A DNA stretch of 29,224 bases, from the NCBI GenBank assembly GCA_937995495.1, contig CALKKA010000195.1, positions 1-29,224 of the forward strand. Direction: 5' to 3'. The position numbers and the translations under genes are program-made. Origin of the DNA: an uncultured Phycisphaerae bacterium (GTDB lineage: Bacteria > Planctomycetota > Phycisphaerae > Sedimentisphaerales > Anaerohalosphaeraceae). The notes below the pieces were generated by a model. The model searched no databases. It was given only the letters and a program-made list of their open reading frames with translations, and was not told the DNA's origin. Within the stretch, counting starts at the first letter, position 1. Each line of letters starts with the position of its first letter. This document shows, in pieces, positions 1 to 7,634 of the stretch.

Positions 1-374
1 AAGTGTCGGGGCCGGTTGGCTCCGCAAAGACCCTCAGTGAGCTTTTCGACCTCGACCCAAGTCAGCTGTTCTTGGGGATACATTTCATCCGCAGACGGTG
101 CAAAGACCAAGTCAACTCCAAGGTCTTTACAAAAGGCCGTATCTGTTTCAAGCGTCCGGGGGTATTTCTCCAAATCCTCGCCAGAACCAAACTGCGTCGG
201 ATTGACAAAGATCGTCACCACAACATAATCGCACCCCTTAACAGCCGCCTCTATCAACGAGCCGTGCCCAGCATGGAGCGCTCCCATCGTCGGTACAAGG
301 CCGATTTTTTTACCCACCCTGCGTATCTTCCTCAGGGTGTGGTGAACATCTTTGATTGTATAAACGACTTCCAT
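1..374 (-). CDS. panC: Pantothenate synthetase, N-terminal part (cut by window edge)
   Basis: PanC joins pantoate and beta-alanine with ATP to give pantothenate, the coenzyme A precursor, in the cytoplasm. Only the first 124 residues are inside the window; the rest runs off position 1. The visible part has the family's nucleotide-binding signature VPTMGALHAGHGSL near residue 28 (normally VPTMGALHEGHLSL) and FVNPTQFGSGEDLEKYPR near residue 58, both typical. The ATG at 374 directly follows the TAA stop of the FolK-kinase fusion gene with no gap, so the two genes are probably translationally coupled. No clear ribosome binding site is visible. The call is secure for the fragment; the C-terminal half cannot be judged. 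Confidence 0.95.
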   Translation of the reverse strand, partial: MEVVYTIKDVHHTLRKIRRVGKKIGLVPTMGALHAGHGSLIEAAVKGCDYVVVTIFVNPTQFGSGEDLEKYPRTLETDTAFCKDLGVDLVFAPSADEMYPQEQLTWVEVEKLTEGLCGANRPRH

Positions 375-1463
375 TTATTCGGCTGCTTCCGCGAGATAAT
401 AGCTGACTTCTTTGGCGATTCGATCGACCTGTTCGGCCGTTCGGCACCGATCCGGAGTAATCCGCAACACCGGACAAACCGCATAATCAGTATACAATGT
501 ATCATAGCCATGGGCAAGATGTTCCAAAAACGGCATTTCAATCTGCTGCTCATAAGGTCGATTTCGCTGATGAATACGCTCCATACAATTTTCCACGCTA
601 TCCTGCATATAAATCACCAGAATTGGTACCGCAACACCTTCGTTGACGGCTGTATAATGTTTTCGATAGACCTCAAGATCGTTTTCACGCAGCCAACTCG
701 AAGCATATATTAACGCCTTGTCGAATACATAATCACTGACATAAGGATCCAGTGGTAACAATCGATCACTGCGAAGCTGTGAAGCGCTGCTGGATAAAAA
801 GAAGAACTCTGAATCCAGCGCCAATTCCGTTTTTCCCGCATACACTTTCGGCAGGAAAGGGTTGTCATCATATTTTTCGGAAATGAATTTGGCGTTCAAT
901 CGATCAGCCAGTCCGGTTGCAAGCGTGGTCTTGCCTACACCGATATTTCCGGCAATGGAAACAAGCTGTGGCTTATTTGTATCAAGGTAAAAATCTTTGC
1001 CATTGAGTCGGCCATACAAGCATTTCATGGAGCGATCCAAGAGTGGATGGTTCTTGGATGCGTCCAACTCACACATCCCCTTCAGGACGAAACTCCTCAG
1101 GTGGAGTTGTGGATGAGGAATAGTTAAATCAGGCTCAGCGATAACCACATCATCATACAGCAGTAAATCCAGATCGATCGTTCGAGGGCCCCAGTGTTCG
1201 CTTCGCTGGCGACCCAGGGTCTGTTCAATCTTCAGAATCTGATCAAACAAAGACCGGCACATCAAGGATGTTTTCAGCTTAACAACTGCATTGAGAAAAA
1301 CCGGTTGATCGGTTTGGCCCATCGGCTTTGTGTTATAAAAAGAGCTGGATTCGATCGCCAGTGTGTCCGCAGACGCCTCAAGTTCAGATATCGCATTTTG
1401 GAGATTCTCGGGCTTATCCCCAAGATTGCTGCCCAATCCGATATAGGCCGTATGCTCGTTCAT
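375..1463 (-). CDS. folK: Bifunctional FolK (HPPK) - deoxynucleoside kinase fusion
   Basis: This is a two-enzyme protein of about 362 residues. The N-terminal half is 6-hydroxymethyl-dihydropterin pyrophosphokinase (folate pathway): YIGLGSNLGD at about residues 7-16 and GPRTIDLDLLLYDD at about 92-105 are diagnostic. The C-terminal half is a deoxynucleoside kinase: Walker A GNIGVGKTT at about 172-180, then E-KYDDNPFL, SDYVFDK and a lid region RIHQRNRPYEQQ, as in the dGK/dAK family. I place the start at the ATG at 1463, which has a GGAG just upstream and leaves a normal FolK N-terminus; an in-frame GTG at 1487 would add eight residues. It lies 30 bases after dapL and abuts panC. The substrate of the kinase half (dA, dG or dC) cannot be told from sequence alone. 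Confidence 0.93.
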   Translation of the reverse strand: MNEHTAYIGLGSNLGDKPENLQNAISELEASADTLAIESSSFYNTKPMGQTDQPVFLNAVVKLKTSLMCRSLFDQILKIEQTLGRQRSEHWGPRTIDLDLLLYDDVVIAEPDLTIPHPQLHLRSFVLKGMCELDASKNHPLLDRSMKCLYGRLNGKDFYLDTNKPQLVSIAGNIGVGKTTLATGLADRLNAKFISEKYDDNPFLPKVYAGKTELALDSEFFFLSSSASQLRSDRLLPLDPYVSDYVFDKALIYASSWLRENDLEVYRKHYTAVNEGVAVPILVIYMQDSVENCMERIHQRNRPYEQQIEMPFLEHLAHGYDTLYTDYAVCPVLRITPDRCRTAEQVDRIAKEVSYYLAEAAE

Positions 1464-1493
1464 AGACTCCGTGTGGGCACGGCCCACCCTGCT

Positions 1494-2720
1494 TTATATT
1501 TTAGAAATGCGATCCATCGCTTCTTTGACTTTATCCGGATCGTTGAATGCGCTCAAGCGAAAATAGCCCTCACCCGCAGCACCAAAACCCGCACCCGGCG
1601 TGCCCACGACATTGGCCTTATTTATCAACAGGTCAAAAAATGCCCATGAGTCCACGCCTTTCGGGGTATGCACCCAGATATAGGGAGCGTGCTCACCGCC
1701 ATAGACGACATAGCCCTGCTGGGTCAACGCCTCCCGCATCATATCGGCATTGGACATATACAAATCGATTGTCTTTTGAATCTGCCGCTTGCCCTCCGGA
1801 CTGTAAACCGCTTCGGCTCCCTTTTGTGTAATATAGCTGACGCCGTTAAATTTTGTACAGTGACGGCGACTCCAAATCCGATGCAATTCGACCGCCAACC
1901 CCCTCTTTGTATACGCAACCAGTTCTTTGGGCACAACTGTAAAACCACAGCGAACACCGGTAAAGCCGGCCGTCTTGGAGAAACTGCGAAACTCGATGGC
2001 AACCTGGCGAGCGCCCTCGATCTCATAGATCGAATGCGGAATGCTGTCACCCCGGATAAAAGCTTCATACGCTGCATCAAACAGAATAATCGCCTTATTC
2101 TCTACCGCGTAATCAACCCATTTTTTAAGTTGGGCTTTTGTCGCGACCGCCCCCGTCGGGTTATTGGGATAGCAAAGATAGATCATGTCTACCGGTTCGG
2201 ACGGCAGTTCCGGGACAAAATTGTTCTCCGTCGTACACGGCATATAGACAATTTTCTCATACCGGCCCGAGTCATCACCTTCGCCCGTGCGACCGGCCAT
2301 CACATTCGTATCGACATAGACGGGATAGACCGGATCGGTTACAGCCACCACATTATCAATCCCAAAGATTTCCTGCATATTGCCGGTATCACATTTGGCA
2401 CCATCGCTAACGAAAATCTCATCGGCATCAACCTGAATATTTCGCGGTTTATAGTCATTTTCGACAATCGCTTCCCTCAAGAACGCATAGCCCTGTTCGG
2501 GACCATAGCCGTGTAACCCCTGATGGGTTGCCATTTCATCGACAGCTTTATGCATTGCGTCCGTTACTGCCGGGGCCAGCGGTTCAGTCACATCACCAAT
2601 CCCCAACTTGATGATAGAAGCATCTGGATTGGCCTTCGCAAAAGCATTGACGCGTCGCCCGATTTCGGGAAACAAATAACCCGCTTTCAATTTCGAAAAA
2701 TTTTCATTCACAAAAATCAT
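1494..2720 (-). CDS. dapL: LL-diaminopimelate aminotransferase
   Basis: DapL is a PLP enzyme that converts tetrahydrodipicolinate directly to LL-diaminopimelate, replacing the DapC/D/E steps of lysine and peptidoglycan-precursor synthesis. The protein has 408 residues, the usual length. Visible signatures are KLGIGDVTEPLAP near residue 38, HGYGPEQGYAFLREAI near 70, the PNNPTG cofactor loop near 185, DAAYEAF near 215, and SFSKTAGFTGVRCG, in which Lys249 should form the Schiff base. The ATG at 2720 starts MIFVNENFSKLKAGYLFPEI, the normal family N-terminus. It lies 15 bases after purQ. The family is scattered in bacteria (Chlamydiae, Verrucomicrobia, spirochaetes, others) and in plants, which fits a PVC-type organism. 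Confidence 0.97.
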   Translation of the reverse strand: MIFVNENFSKLKAGYLFPEIGRRVNAFAKANPDASIIKLGIGDVTEPLAPAVTDAMHKAVDEMATHQGLHGYGPEQGYAFLREAIVENDYKPRNIQVDADEIFVSDGAKCDTGNMQEIFGIDNVVAVTDPVYPVYVDTNVMAGRTGEGDDSGRYEKIVYMPCTTENNFVPELPSEPVDMIYLCYPNNPTGAVATKAQLKKWVDYAVENKAIILFDAAYEAFIRGDSIPHSIYEIEGARQVAIEFRSFSKTAGFTGVRCGFTVVPKELVAYTKRGLAVELHRIWSRRHCTKFNGVSYITQKGAEAVYSPEGKRQIQKTIDLYMSNADMMREALTQQGYVVYGGEHAPYIWVHTPKGVDSWAFFDLLINKANVVGTPGAGFGAAGEGYFRLSAFNDPDKVKEAMDRISKI

Positions 2721-2735
2721 TATTCGTACTCTTTA

Positions 2736-3536
2736 TCAGAAGTTTCTTTTTACATAATCGACAGCGTTGGTAAAAATCGTCATTCCATCCGCAAAACCCT
2801 GGCGCTCTTTTAAACGCGTCCAATGAGGGTGCTGCGTCCAGCGGACAAACCGTTCCGGGTGCGGCATCAGGCCCATCGCACGGCCGGTCGAATCGGTCAA
2901 GGCCGCAATCGAATCCTGCGAACCATTGGGATTGATGGGAAAGCCACCTTCATTACCGTCCGCATCAACATATCGAAATGCGACATAGCCATCTTTTTTG
3001 ATCGTTTCCAGTGTCTGATCGGTGTCACAGACGATCTTCCCTTCGCCGTGCGCGATCGGCAGATAAATTTGCTGATCCGGATTGATAAATACACAGCGGT
3101 CTGTACCGGGCTTTAGATAGACCCAGCGATCCTCAAACTTGCCGCAATCATTGTCTGTCAAAGTCACTCTTTGGTCTGTTAGAGACAACTTTCCGTAACC
3201 ATTCAGTCCCGGCACGATCCCGGTCTTAATCATCACCTGAAAACCATTGCAGATGCCCAACACGAGTTTGCCATCTTCTACAAACTTGTGCAGGATATCG
3301 CTGAGATGATGCACCACCTGGTTGGCCAGCACCTTGCCTGCCGCCACATCATCACCATAGCTAAACCCCCCCGGAAAGACCAATATCTGGCATCCCTCCA
3401 GCATCGATGGATTTTCAATGACACGGTTAATATGAACTCGTTCGACCTGCGATCCGGCCAGTTGCAACGCGTGTTCGGTTTCCATGTCGCAGTTGATCCC
3501 TGCCGCTCGTAATACAATTGCTTTAACATTATCCAT
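2736..3536 (-). CDS. purQ: FGAM synthase glutaminase subunit PurQ
   Basis: PurQ hydrolyses glutamine and hands ammonia to PurL for the fourth step of purine synthesis. It is a class I glutamine amidotransferase of 266 residues. The nucleophile elbow is GICNGFQ (Cys96), and the His/Glu partners are in MPHPERF (His226, Glu228). The oxyanion strand FPGGFSYGDD is near residue 54. It is about 40 residues longer than the compact PurQ of Bacillus; the additions include a segment around residues 113-190 and the long C-terminus. The gene lies 17 bases after purL, so the two subunits are co-transcribed. An AAGGA lies about ten bases before the ATG. Confidence 0.96.
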   Translation of the reverse strand: MDNVKAIVLRAAGINCDMETEHALQLAGSQVERVHINRVIENPSMLEGCQILVFPGGFSYGDDVAAGKVLANQVVHHLSDILHKFVEDGKLVLGICNGFQVMIKTGIVPGLNGYGKLSLTDQRVTLTDNDCGKFEDRWVYLKPGTDRCVFINPDQQIYLPIAHGEGKIVCDTDQTLETIKKDGYVAFRYVDADGNEGGFPINPNGSQDSIAALTDSTGRAMGLMPHPERFVRWTQHPHWTRLKERQGFADGMTIFTNAVDYVKRNF

Positions 3537-3553
3537 TGATTCTCAATCCTTTT

Positions 3554-6439
3554 TTACCATGCCAATGGCTTTTGCCATGCCTGCTTCAATGTTTCTAAGT
3601 CCGCATCAATCACTTTTTTTTGCTGAGCATCATGGATCAGCAGTTTCTTATTCTCAATGACCTCCCCAATCTGCCCGAACGGAAGATTCAGCATCAATTT
3701 GGCAAATGCATCAAAGTTTTCCGGCTGGATTTCAACCAGATACCGCGAGTTCGACTCACTAAACAGCATCATGTCGGCTTTAATGCAATCGGCACTGACA
3801 GCTAAACCCCTCAGGTCCACTTCGATTCCCAACCCGCCGGCAAAAGCCATCTCTGCTAACGCAACAGCCAAACCACCCTCGGAACAGTCATGACAGGAAC
3901 GAACGATCCCCTGCTGAATGGCTTTAGCTACCCGGTGGGAAATCTCGACCGATGTTTCTATATCCATCTTGGGAACATTCGCACCAAGCTCATTGTTAAC
4001 CTTATAGTAATGTGAACCGCCCAGTTCATTTTTGGTCAGTCCCACTGCAAAGATCAGGTTGCCCGGTTGCTTGGCATCCATCGTGACACATTGATTGACA
4101 TCCCCCACTATCCCCATCGCACTGATCAACAGGGTATAGGGAATCGTAATGCGCGTTCCGTCATCGCAAACAAACTCATTATTGAGCGAATCCTTGCCAG
4201 AGATGAACGGCGTTCCAAAAGCCATCGCACCGTCATAACAAGCCTGCGAGGCCCGCACCAACGCGCCGAGGGTTTCCGGTCGCGTGCAATCGCCCCAGCA
4301 GTAATTGTCCAAAATCGCAATCCGCTCTGGATCGGCCCCGACACACACCAGATTTCGCACCGCCTCATCAATCCCCGCCAGCGCCATCCAATATGGATCA
4401 ATGTCGCCATAACACGGATTCATGCCGCAACTGAGCGCCACGCCTTTGTCGTGGTCATATTTGGGACGAATCACAGCCGCATCCATCGGACCGTCATTCT
4501 CAGTCCCCATCAGCGGTTTGATCACACTGCCCCCCTGCACTTCGTGGTCGTACTGACGAATCACCCATTCCTTCGAAGCCACATTATACGAACCAAGAAT
4601 CTTCAGCAAATCATCATTGAAATTATCTTTTGGTTCCAGTACCGGCTCGGACAGTTTTTTTGTTTCCCACTTCGCGACACGGTCATACTTGCAGATGCCC
4701 TCATGCAAAAAACCCATATCCAACTGACCGACCTGTGTGCCTTTATATCGAAGGGTCAGTTTCTTGTCACCGGTAAATGTGCCAATAACGGTGGCCTCGA
4801 CATCCTCCGCATCGAAAACTTCCATGATCGCATCGAGGTTTTCAGGTTTGACTGCAATGACCATCCGTTCTTGAGCCTCACTGATCCAGATTTCCGTATA
4901 AGAGAGACCATCATATTTAAGCGGCACTTTTTCCAGATCGACCTCGACGCCGAGTTGTTCGCCCATCTCGCCAACCGCACTGCTCAAACCACCCGCCCCA
5001 CAGTCAGTGATGGACTCATAAAGGTTTGCGTCTCGTGTCTGAAGAAGTGTATCCAGCATCTTCTTTTCGGTGATCGCATTACCGATCTGCACGGCATGTG
5101 AGAAAATATCTTCGTGTTCATGGGTCATCTCGCCGCTTGAGAAGGTTGCACCATGAATGCCGTCGCGGCCGGTTCTTCCGCCCACGACCACAATCAGATT
5201 GCCCGCTTGAGCATTCTTAAAGCATTTTTCACGCGGGATCAGTCCCACATTGCCACAGAAAACCAGCGGATTCGCCAGATAGCGATCATCGAAGTAAAGT
5301 GCTCCATTGACCGTCGGAATGCCCATCCGGTTTCCATAATCACGAACACCCGCGACCACGCCCTTCATAATGCGGCGAGGATGCAAAACGCCTTTCGGCA
5401 CATCTTCCAGTTTCATATCCGGCCGGGCAAAACAGAAAATATCCGTATTGGCCACCGGTTTAGCGCCCATGCCCGTGCCCATCGGGTCGCGGATCACGCC
5501 GCCAATGCCCGTTGCCGCCCCGCCGTAAGGATCCAGCGCTGATGGATGGTTATGTGTTTCGACCTTGAAGCACACCGCGTGCTCATCATCAAACTCAACC
5601 ACGCCGGCGTTATCTTCAAAGACCGAAATACACCAGTCTTTGTTCAAATCTTTCGTTGCCTTAAAGACCGTTTCTTTGATCAGGTTGTCAAAGTAAACCT
5701 TTTCACCATCGTGGTCCATATCTACGCTGCTCTTGAGAGTCTTATGCACACAGTGCTCACTCCAGGTCTGTGCAAGCGTTTCCAGTTCCACATCCGTCGG
5801 CTCACGGTCAAGCTTTTTATACTCCTCCTGAATCGTCCGCATCTCTTTGAGATTCAGAAACATATCCATCTTCTTGCTAAGTTCAACAAGCTGTTTGTCA
5901 GATAAATCGCAAATCGGGATCTCGGTCACTTCCATTTGATACGGTTGGGTATGCGGACTCGGCGGGTCTGTATCCATTCCGTAGATCACATCTTCGATGC
6001 AATCATTGGCCAATATTCGCCGCGCGATGGTCTGCAGTTCATCCTCACTAACATTACCCAGCAAGACATACTTGCGTCCCGTCCGTACAGAAGACACCTG
6101 CTGTGCCCCCATATCCGCCAAGGCAGACTTCACTGATTCAGCCACCGGATCCGTCACGCCACTTTTAAGATGGACCTCGACCAGCGATGCCTGCATCGGT
6201 CCGGCAGGAACGCTGCTCTTGCCAAGATGCCAATCCTGACAGACCGTATCGGCCAATAGTTCACGCCCAACCCGCTCGGCAAAATCCTGTCCAAAGTCAG
6301 CCTCGATCAAAAAGACTTTCTCCGAGACAACATCTTCAACGGAAGATATATTTAACTGGCGAATATCCTCCAGAACATCACCACCGTGGATATCAGGAAA
6401 ACCCTTTTTTGATGAAATTTCAAATCGCCACTGCTTCAC
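3554..6439 (-). CDS. purL: FGAM synthase, PurS-PurS-PurL fusion
   Basis: This is the synthetase subunit of phosphoribosylformylglycinamidine synthase, which turns FGAR, ATP and ammonia from PurQ into FGAM. The body is a standard PurL: TWSEHC near residue 226, THNHPSALDPYGGAATGIGG near 294, DPMGTGMGAKP, and a second half with ALSCGMNPCYGDIDPY and SCHDCSEGGL. The first 165 residues hold two PurS-like segments, about 2-70 and 82-155, the second carrying LKSGVTDPVAESVKSAL, a typical PurS strand-helix. A separate purS is therefore not needed. I chose the GTG at 6439 because AAGGA lies six bases before it; a GTG at 6466 would add nine residues but has no ribosome binding site. The next gene is purQ, 17 bases on. 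Confidence 0.95.
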   Translation of the reverse strand: MKQWRFEISSKKGFPDIHGGDVLEDIRQLNISSVEDVVSEKVFLIEADFGQDFAERVGRELLADTVCQDWHLGKSSVPAGPMQASLVEVHLKSGVTDPVAESVKSALADMGAQQVSSVRTGRKYVLLGNVSEDELQTIARRILANDCIEDVIYGMDTDPPSPHTQPYQMEVTEIPICDLSDKQLVELSKKMDMFLNLKEMRTIQEEYKKLDREPTDVELETLAQTWSEHCVHKTLKSSVDMDHDGEKVYFDNLIKETVFKATKDLNKDWCISVFEDNAGVVEFDDEHAVCFKVETHNHPSALDPYGGAATGIGGVIRDPMGTGMGAKPVANTDIFCFARPDMKLEDVPKGVLHPRRIMKGVVAGVRDYGNRMGIPTVNGALYFDDRYLANPLVFCGNVGLIPREKCFKNAQAGNLIVVVGGRTGRDGIHGATFSSGEMTHEHEDIFSHAVQIGNAITEKKMLDTLLQTRDANLYESITDCGAGGLSSAVGEMGEQLGVEVDLEKVPLKYDGLSYTEIWISEAQERMVIAVKPENLDAIMEVFDAEDVEATVIGTFTGDKKLTLRYKGTQVGQLDMGFLHEGICKYDRVAKWETKKLSEPVLEPKDNFNDDLLKILGSYNVASKEWVIRQYDHEVQGGSVIKPLMGTENDGPMDAAVIRPKYDHDKGVALSCGMNPCYGDIDPYWMALAGIDEAVRNLVCVGADPERIAILDNYCWGDCTRPETLGALVRASQACYDGAMAFGTPFISGKDSLNNEFVCDDGTRITIPYTLLISAMGIVGDVNQCVTMDAKQPGNLIFAVGLTKNELGGSHYYKVNNELGANVPKMDIETSVEISHRVAKAIQQGIVRSCHDCSEGGLAVALAEMAFAGGLGIEVDLRGLAVSADCIKADMMLFSESNSRYLVEIQPENFDAFAKLMLNLPFGQIGEVIENKKLLIHDAQQKKVIDADLETLKQAWQKPLAW

Positions 6440-6509
6440 ATTCAATCCTTTTTTGAACTTTTTCACTTTATAAACCGTCTCCGTACCATCGGATCAGGGC
6501 GCTTGGGGT

Positions 6510-6538
6510 ATGTTACACAAAACCGGTGTCCTTCTCAA
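6510..6538 (-). promoter_or_regulatory. Candidate sigma70-type promoter for the purL operon
   Basis: On the minus strand TTGAGA (6538-6533) and TAACAT (6515-6510) are separated by exactly 17 bases. They match five and four of six consensus bases. The site sits between the end of tyrA and the purL start and would give a 5' leader of about 65 bases. This is a pattern match only. Confidence 0.45.
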
Positions 6539-6545
6539 TAAAGAA

Positions 6546-7415
6546 TCAGAACAATTCTTTCTGATCGATCTTATACTGGATCAATTTTGCTCTTTTTTGG
6601 CCAGCTCGAGCCAGTATCTTGTTGACTTTTTGCATGTCACCGGCGGAAATTGCATCCTGAAGGGTCTGCAGTTGAGCCACCAATTTTTCGATGGCCTCGA
6701 CACAGGTCTCCGAATTGGTCATTAAAATATCAGTCCACACATTTGACGGACCCGAGGCGACCCGAGTCGTGTCAATAAAACCCCGACCGGCAAACTTTAT
6801 ATTCTGCTGACTGACGCTGTTGACCAGTGCCGTAGCTGTCAAATGCGGCAAATGGCTGACCATGCCAAAAATGCGATCATGATTGGCCGGAGACATCATC
6901 TCGACATTACAGCCTAACTTCGACCAAAATTCGCTTAAAACTTTGATCGCCGCCGCACGGGTTCCACGAATCCTGGTAAGGATACATCGGGCATTAACCA
7001 ACAGGTCATCACGGGCAAACTCGACACCCCGTTTCTCCGAACCCGCAATGGGGTGCGAGCCGACATAGACCCCTTTGGGAAGGTGTGCCGCTGCCCATTG
7101 ATGGGGCAAGGTCTTCGTCGAACCGACATCGGTTACGATACACCCCTCTTTGAGATGAGGTGCCATCTGTTTAAAATAGTCATTAAATGTCTGGATCGGG
7201 GTCGCCAAAATCACCAGATCTGCCCCAGCAACCGCATGCTCTAAAGTGTCCGCGATTTCGTGAGCAACTCCATATTGGCGTGCTTTTTGCCGCGTTGAAT
7301 CGCGGTGGCTGTACCCGACAACACGACTTCGGGTCAACTCGCGTTTAGTTGAAAGCGTCACACTGGAGCCCAACAGCCCCATTCCAATTACACTTATTTT
7401 TTTTAACTCGAGCAT
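6546..7415 (-). CDS. tyrA: Prephenate dehydrogenase
   Basis: TyrA oxidatively decarboxylates prephenate (or arogenate) with NAD(P)+ on the way to tyrosine. The protein has 289 residues, the usual length for a monofunctional enzyme with no chorismate mutase domain or ACT tail. The N-terminal Rossmann motif is VIGMGLLGSS (residues 9-18), VTDVGSTK is near 94, and the substrate-site GSHPIAGSEKRGVEFA contains His121. The C-terminal half is helical, as in the dimerisation domain. The ATG at 7415 has no obvious ribosome binding site. The gene is transcribed away from accA and has its own promoter-like sequence about 50 bases upstream. A candidate purL promoter lies just after its stop, so purL may be only partly cotranscribed with it. 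Confidence 0.94.
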   Translation of the reverse strand: MLELKKISVIGMGLLGSSVTLSTKRELTRSRVVGYSHRDSTRQKARQYGVAHEIADTLEHAVAGADLVILATPIQTFNDYFKQMAPHLKEGCIVTDVGSTKTLPHQWAAAHLPKGVYVGSHPIAGSEKRGVEFARDDLLVNARCILTRIRGTRAAAIKVLSEFWSKLGCNVEMMSPANHDRIFGMVSHLPHLTATALVNSVSQQNIKFAGRGFIDTTRVASGPSNVWTDILMTNSETCVEAIEKLVAQLQTLQDAISAGDMQKVNKILARAGQKRAKLIQYKIDQKELF

Positions 7416-7460
7416 TTAAAGCCACTTACAAAGAAACATTGATCCACAGATCACTACAGA

Positions 7461-7489
7461 AAAGTACCCTGCGAAAGGGCTTCTGTCAA
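7461..7489 (-). promoter_or_regulatory. Candidate tyrA promoter with A-tract
   Basis: On the minus strand a perfect TTGACA (7489-7484) is followed after 17 bases by TACTTT (7466-7461). Seven A residues precede the -35 box and could act as an UP element. Transcription would start about 40 bases before the tyrA ATG. An inverted repeat (ACAGAA 7456-7461, TTCTGT 7481-7486) spans the -10 to -35 interval and could be an operator. Confidence 0.55.
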
Positions 7490-7517
7490 TTTTTTTCTTT
7501 TATTTGCTCCTGAAAAT

Positions 7518-7526
7518 TGCTAAAAT
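7518..7526 (+). promoter_or_regulatory. Candidate extended -10 promoter for accA
   Basis: TGC-TAAAAT (7518-7526) is an extended -10 element in an AT-rich stretch. The -35 region (around 7498-7503, TTTTAT) is poor. A start near 7533 would give a leader of about 100 bases that holds the upstream ORF and the terminator hairpin. Confidence 0.35.
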
Positions 7527-7556
7527 AAAAGTCGCAAACTTAGTGGACTGCCAAAA

Positions 7557-7631
7557 ATGCAGCGTAAACGAAAATTCTGGTTCGCCTATGAGCGAACAGT
7601 TTTTTTATATACCCTTTTACCTGATATGTGA
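7557..7631 (+). CDS. Putative 24-residue leader peptide upstream of accA
   Basis: A short ORF starts at ATG 7557 and stops at TGA 7629-7631, three bases before the accA ATG and in the same frame. The peptide is strongly basic at its start (MQRKRK) and rich in aromatic residues (FWFAY, later FLY): Phe3, Trp1 and Tyr2, or six of 24. It overlaps the terminator hairpin at 7577-7606. accA itself has no visible Shine-Dalgarno sequence, so translation could be coupled to this ORF. Its own ribosome binding site is also weak. It might be a regulatory leader or only a chance ORF. Confidence 0.25.
   Translation: MQRKRKFWFAYERTVFLYTLLPDM
7562..7606 (+). terminator. Intrinsic terminator with competing antiterminator (attenuator) before accA
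   Basis: The terminator stem is GTTCGC (7580-7585) and GCGAAC (7592-7597), extended by CT/AG across one bulged G, and is followed by seven T (7600-7606). It ends 28 bases before the accA ATG and no plus-strand gene lies upstream, so it can only act on the accA leader. GCG-TA-AAC (7562-7569) can pair with the same GTTCGC arm, giving a mutually exclusive antiterminator fold. What would choose between the two folds is not visible. Confidence 0.55.
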
Positions 7632-7634
7632 AAA

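Noticed and set aside
3..713. Long plus-strand reading frame across panC and the FolK fusion
   Set aside because: It is antisense to two clear conserved genes, resembles no protein family and has no start signal.
1668..2516. 282-codon open frame antisense to dapL
   Set aside because: It lies fully inside a well-conserved gene and shows no recognisable domain.
4067..5101. 344-codon open frame on the plus strand inside purL
   Set aside because: It is a shadow of the purL coding strand; the translation has the His/Arg/Ile bias typical of antisense frames.
7456..7496. Terminator-like hairpin followed by seven T on the plus strand, upstream of the accA leader
   Set aside because: The same bases form a near-consensus tyrA promoter on the minus strand, with the T-run as its A-tract, and no plus-strand gene lies upstream. 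I treat the promoter as the better explanation.
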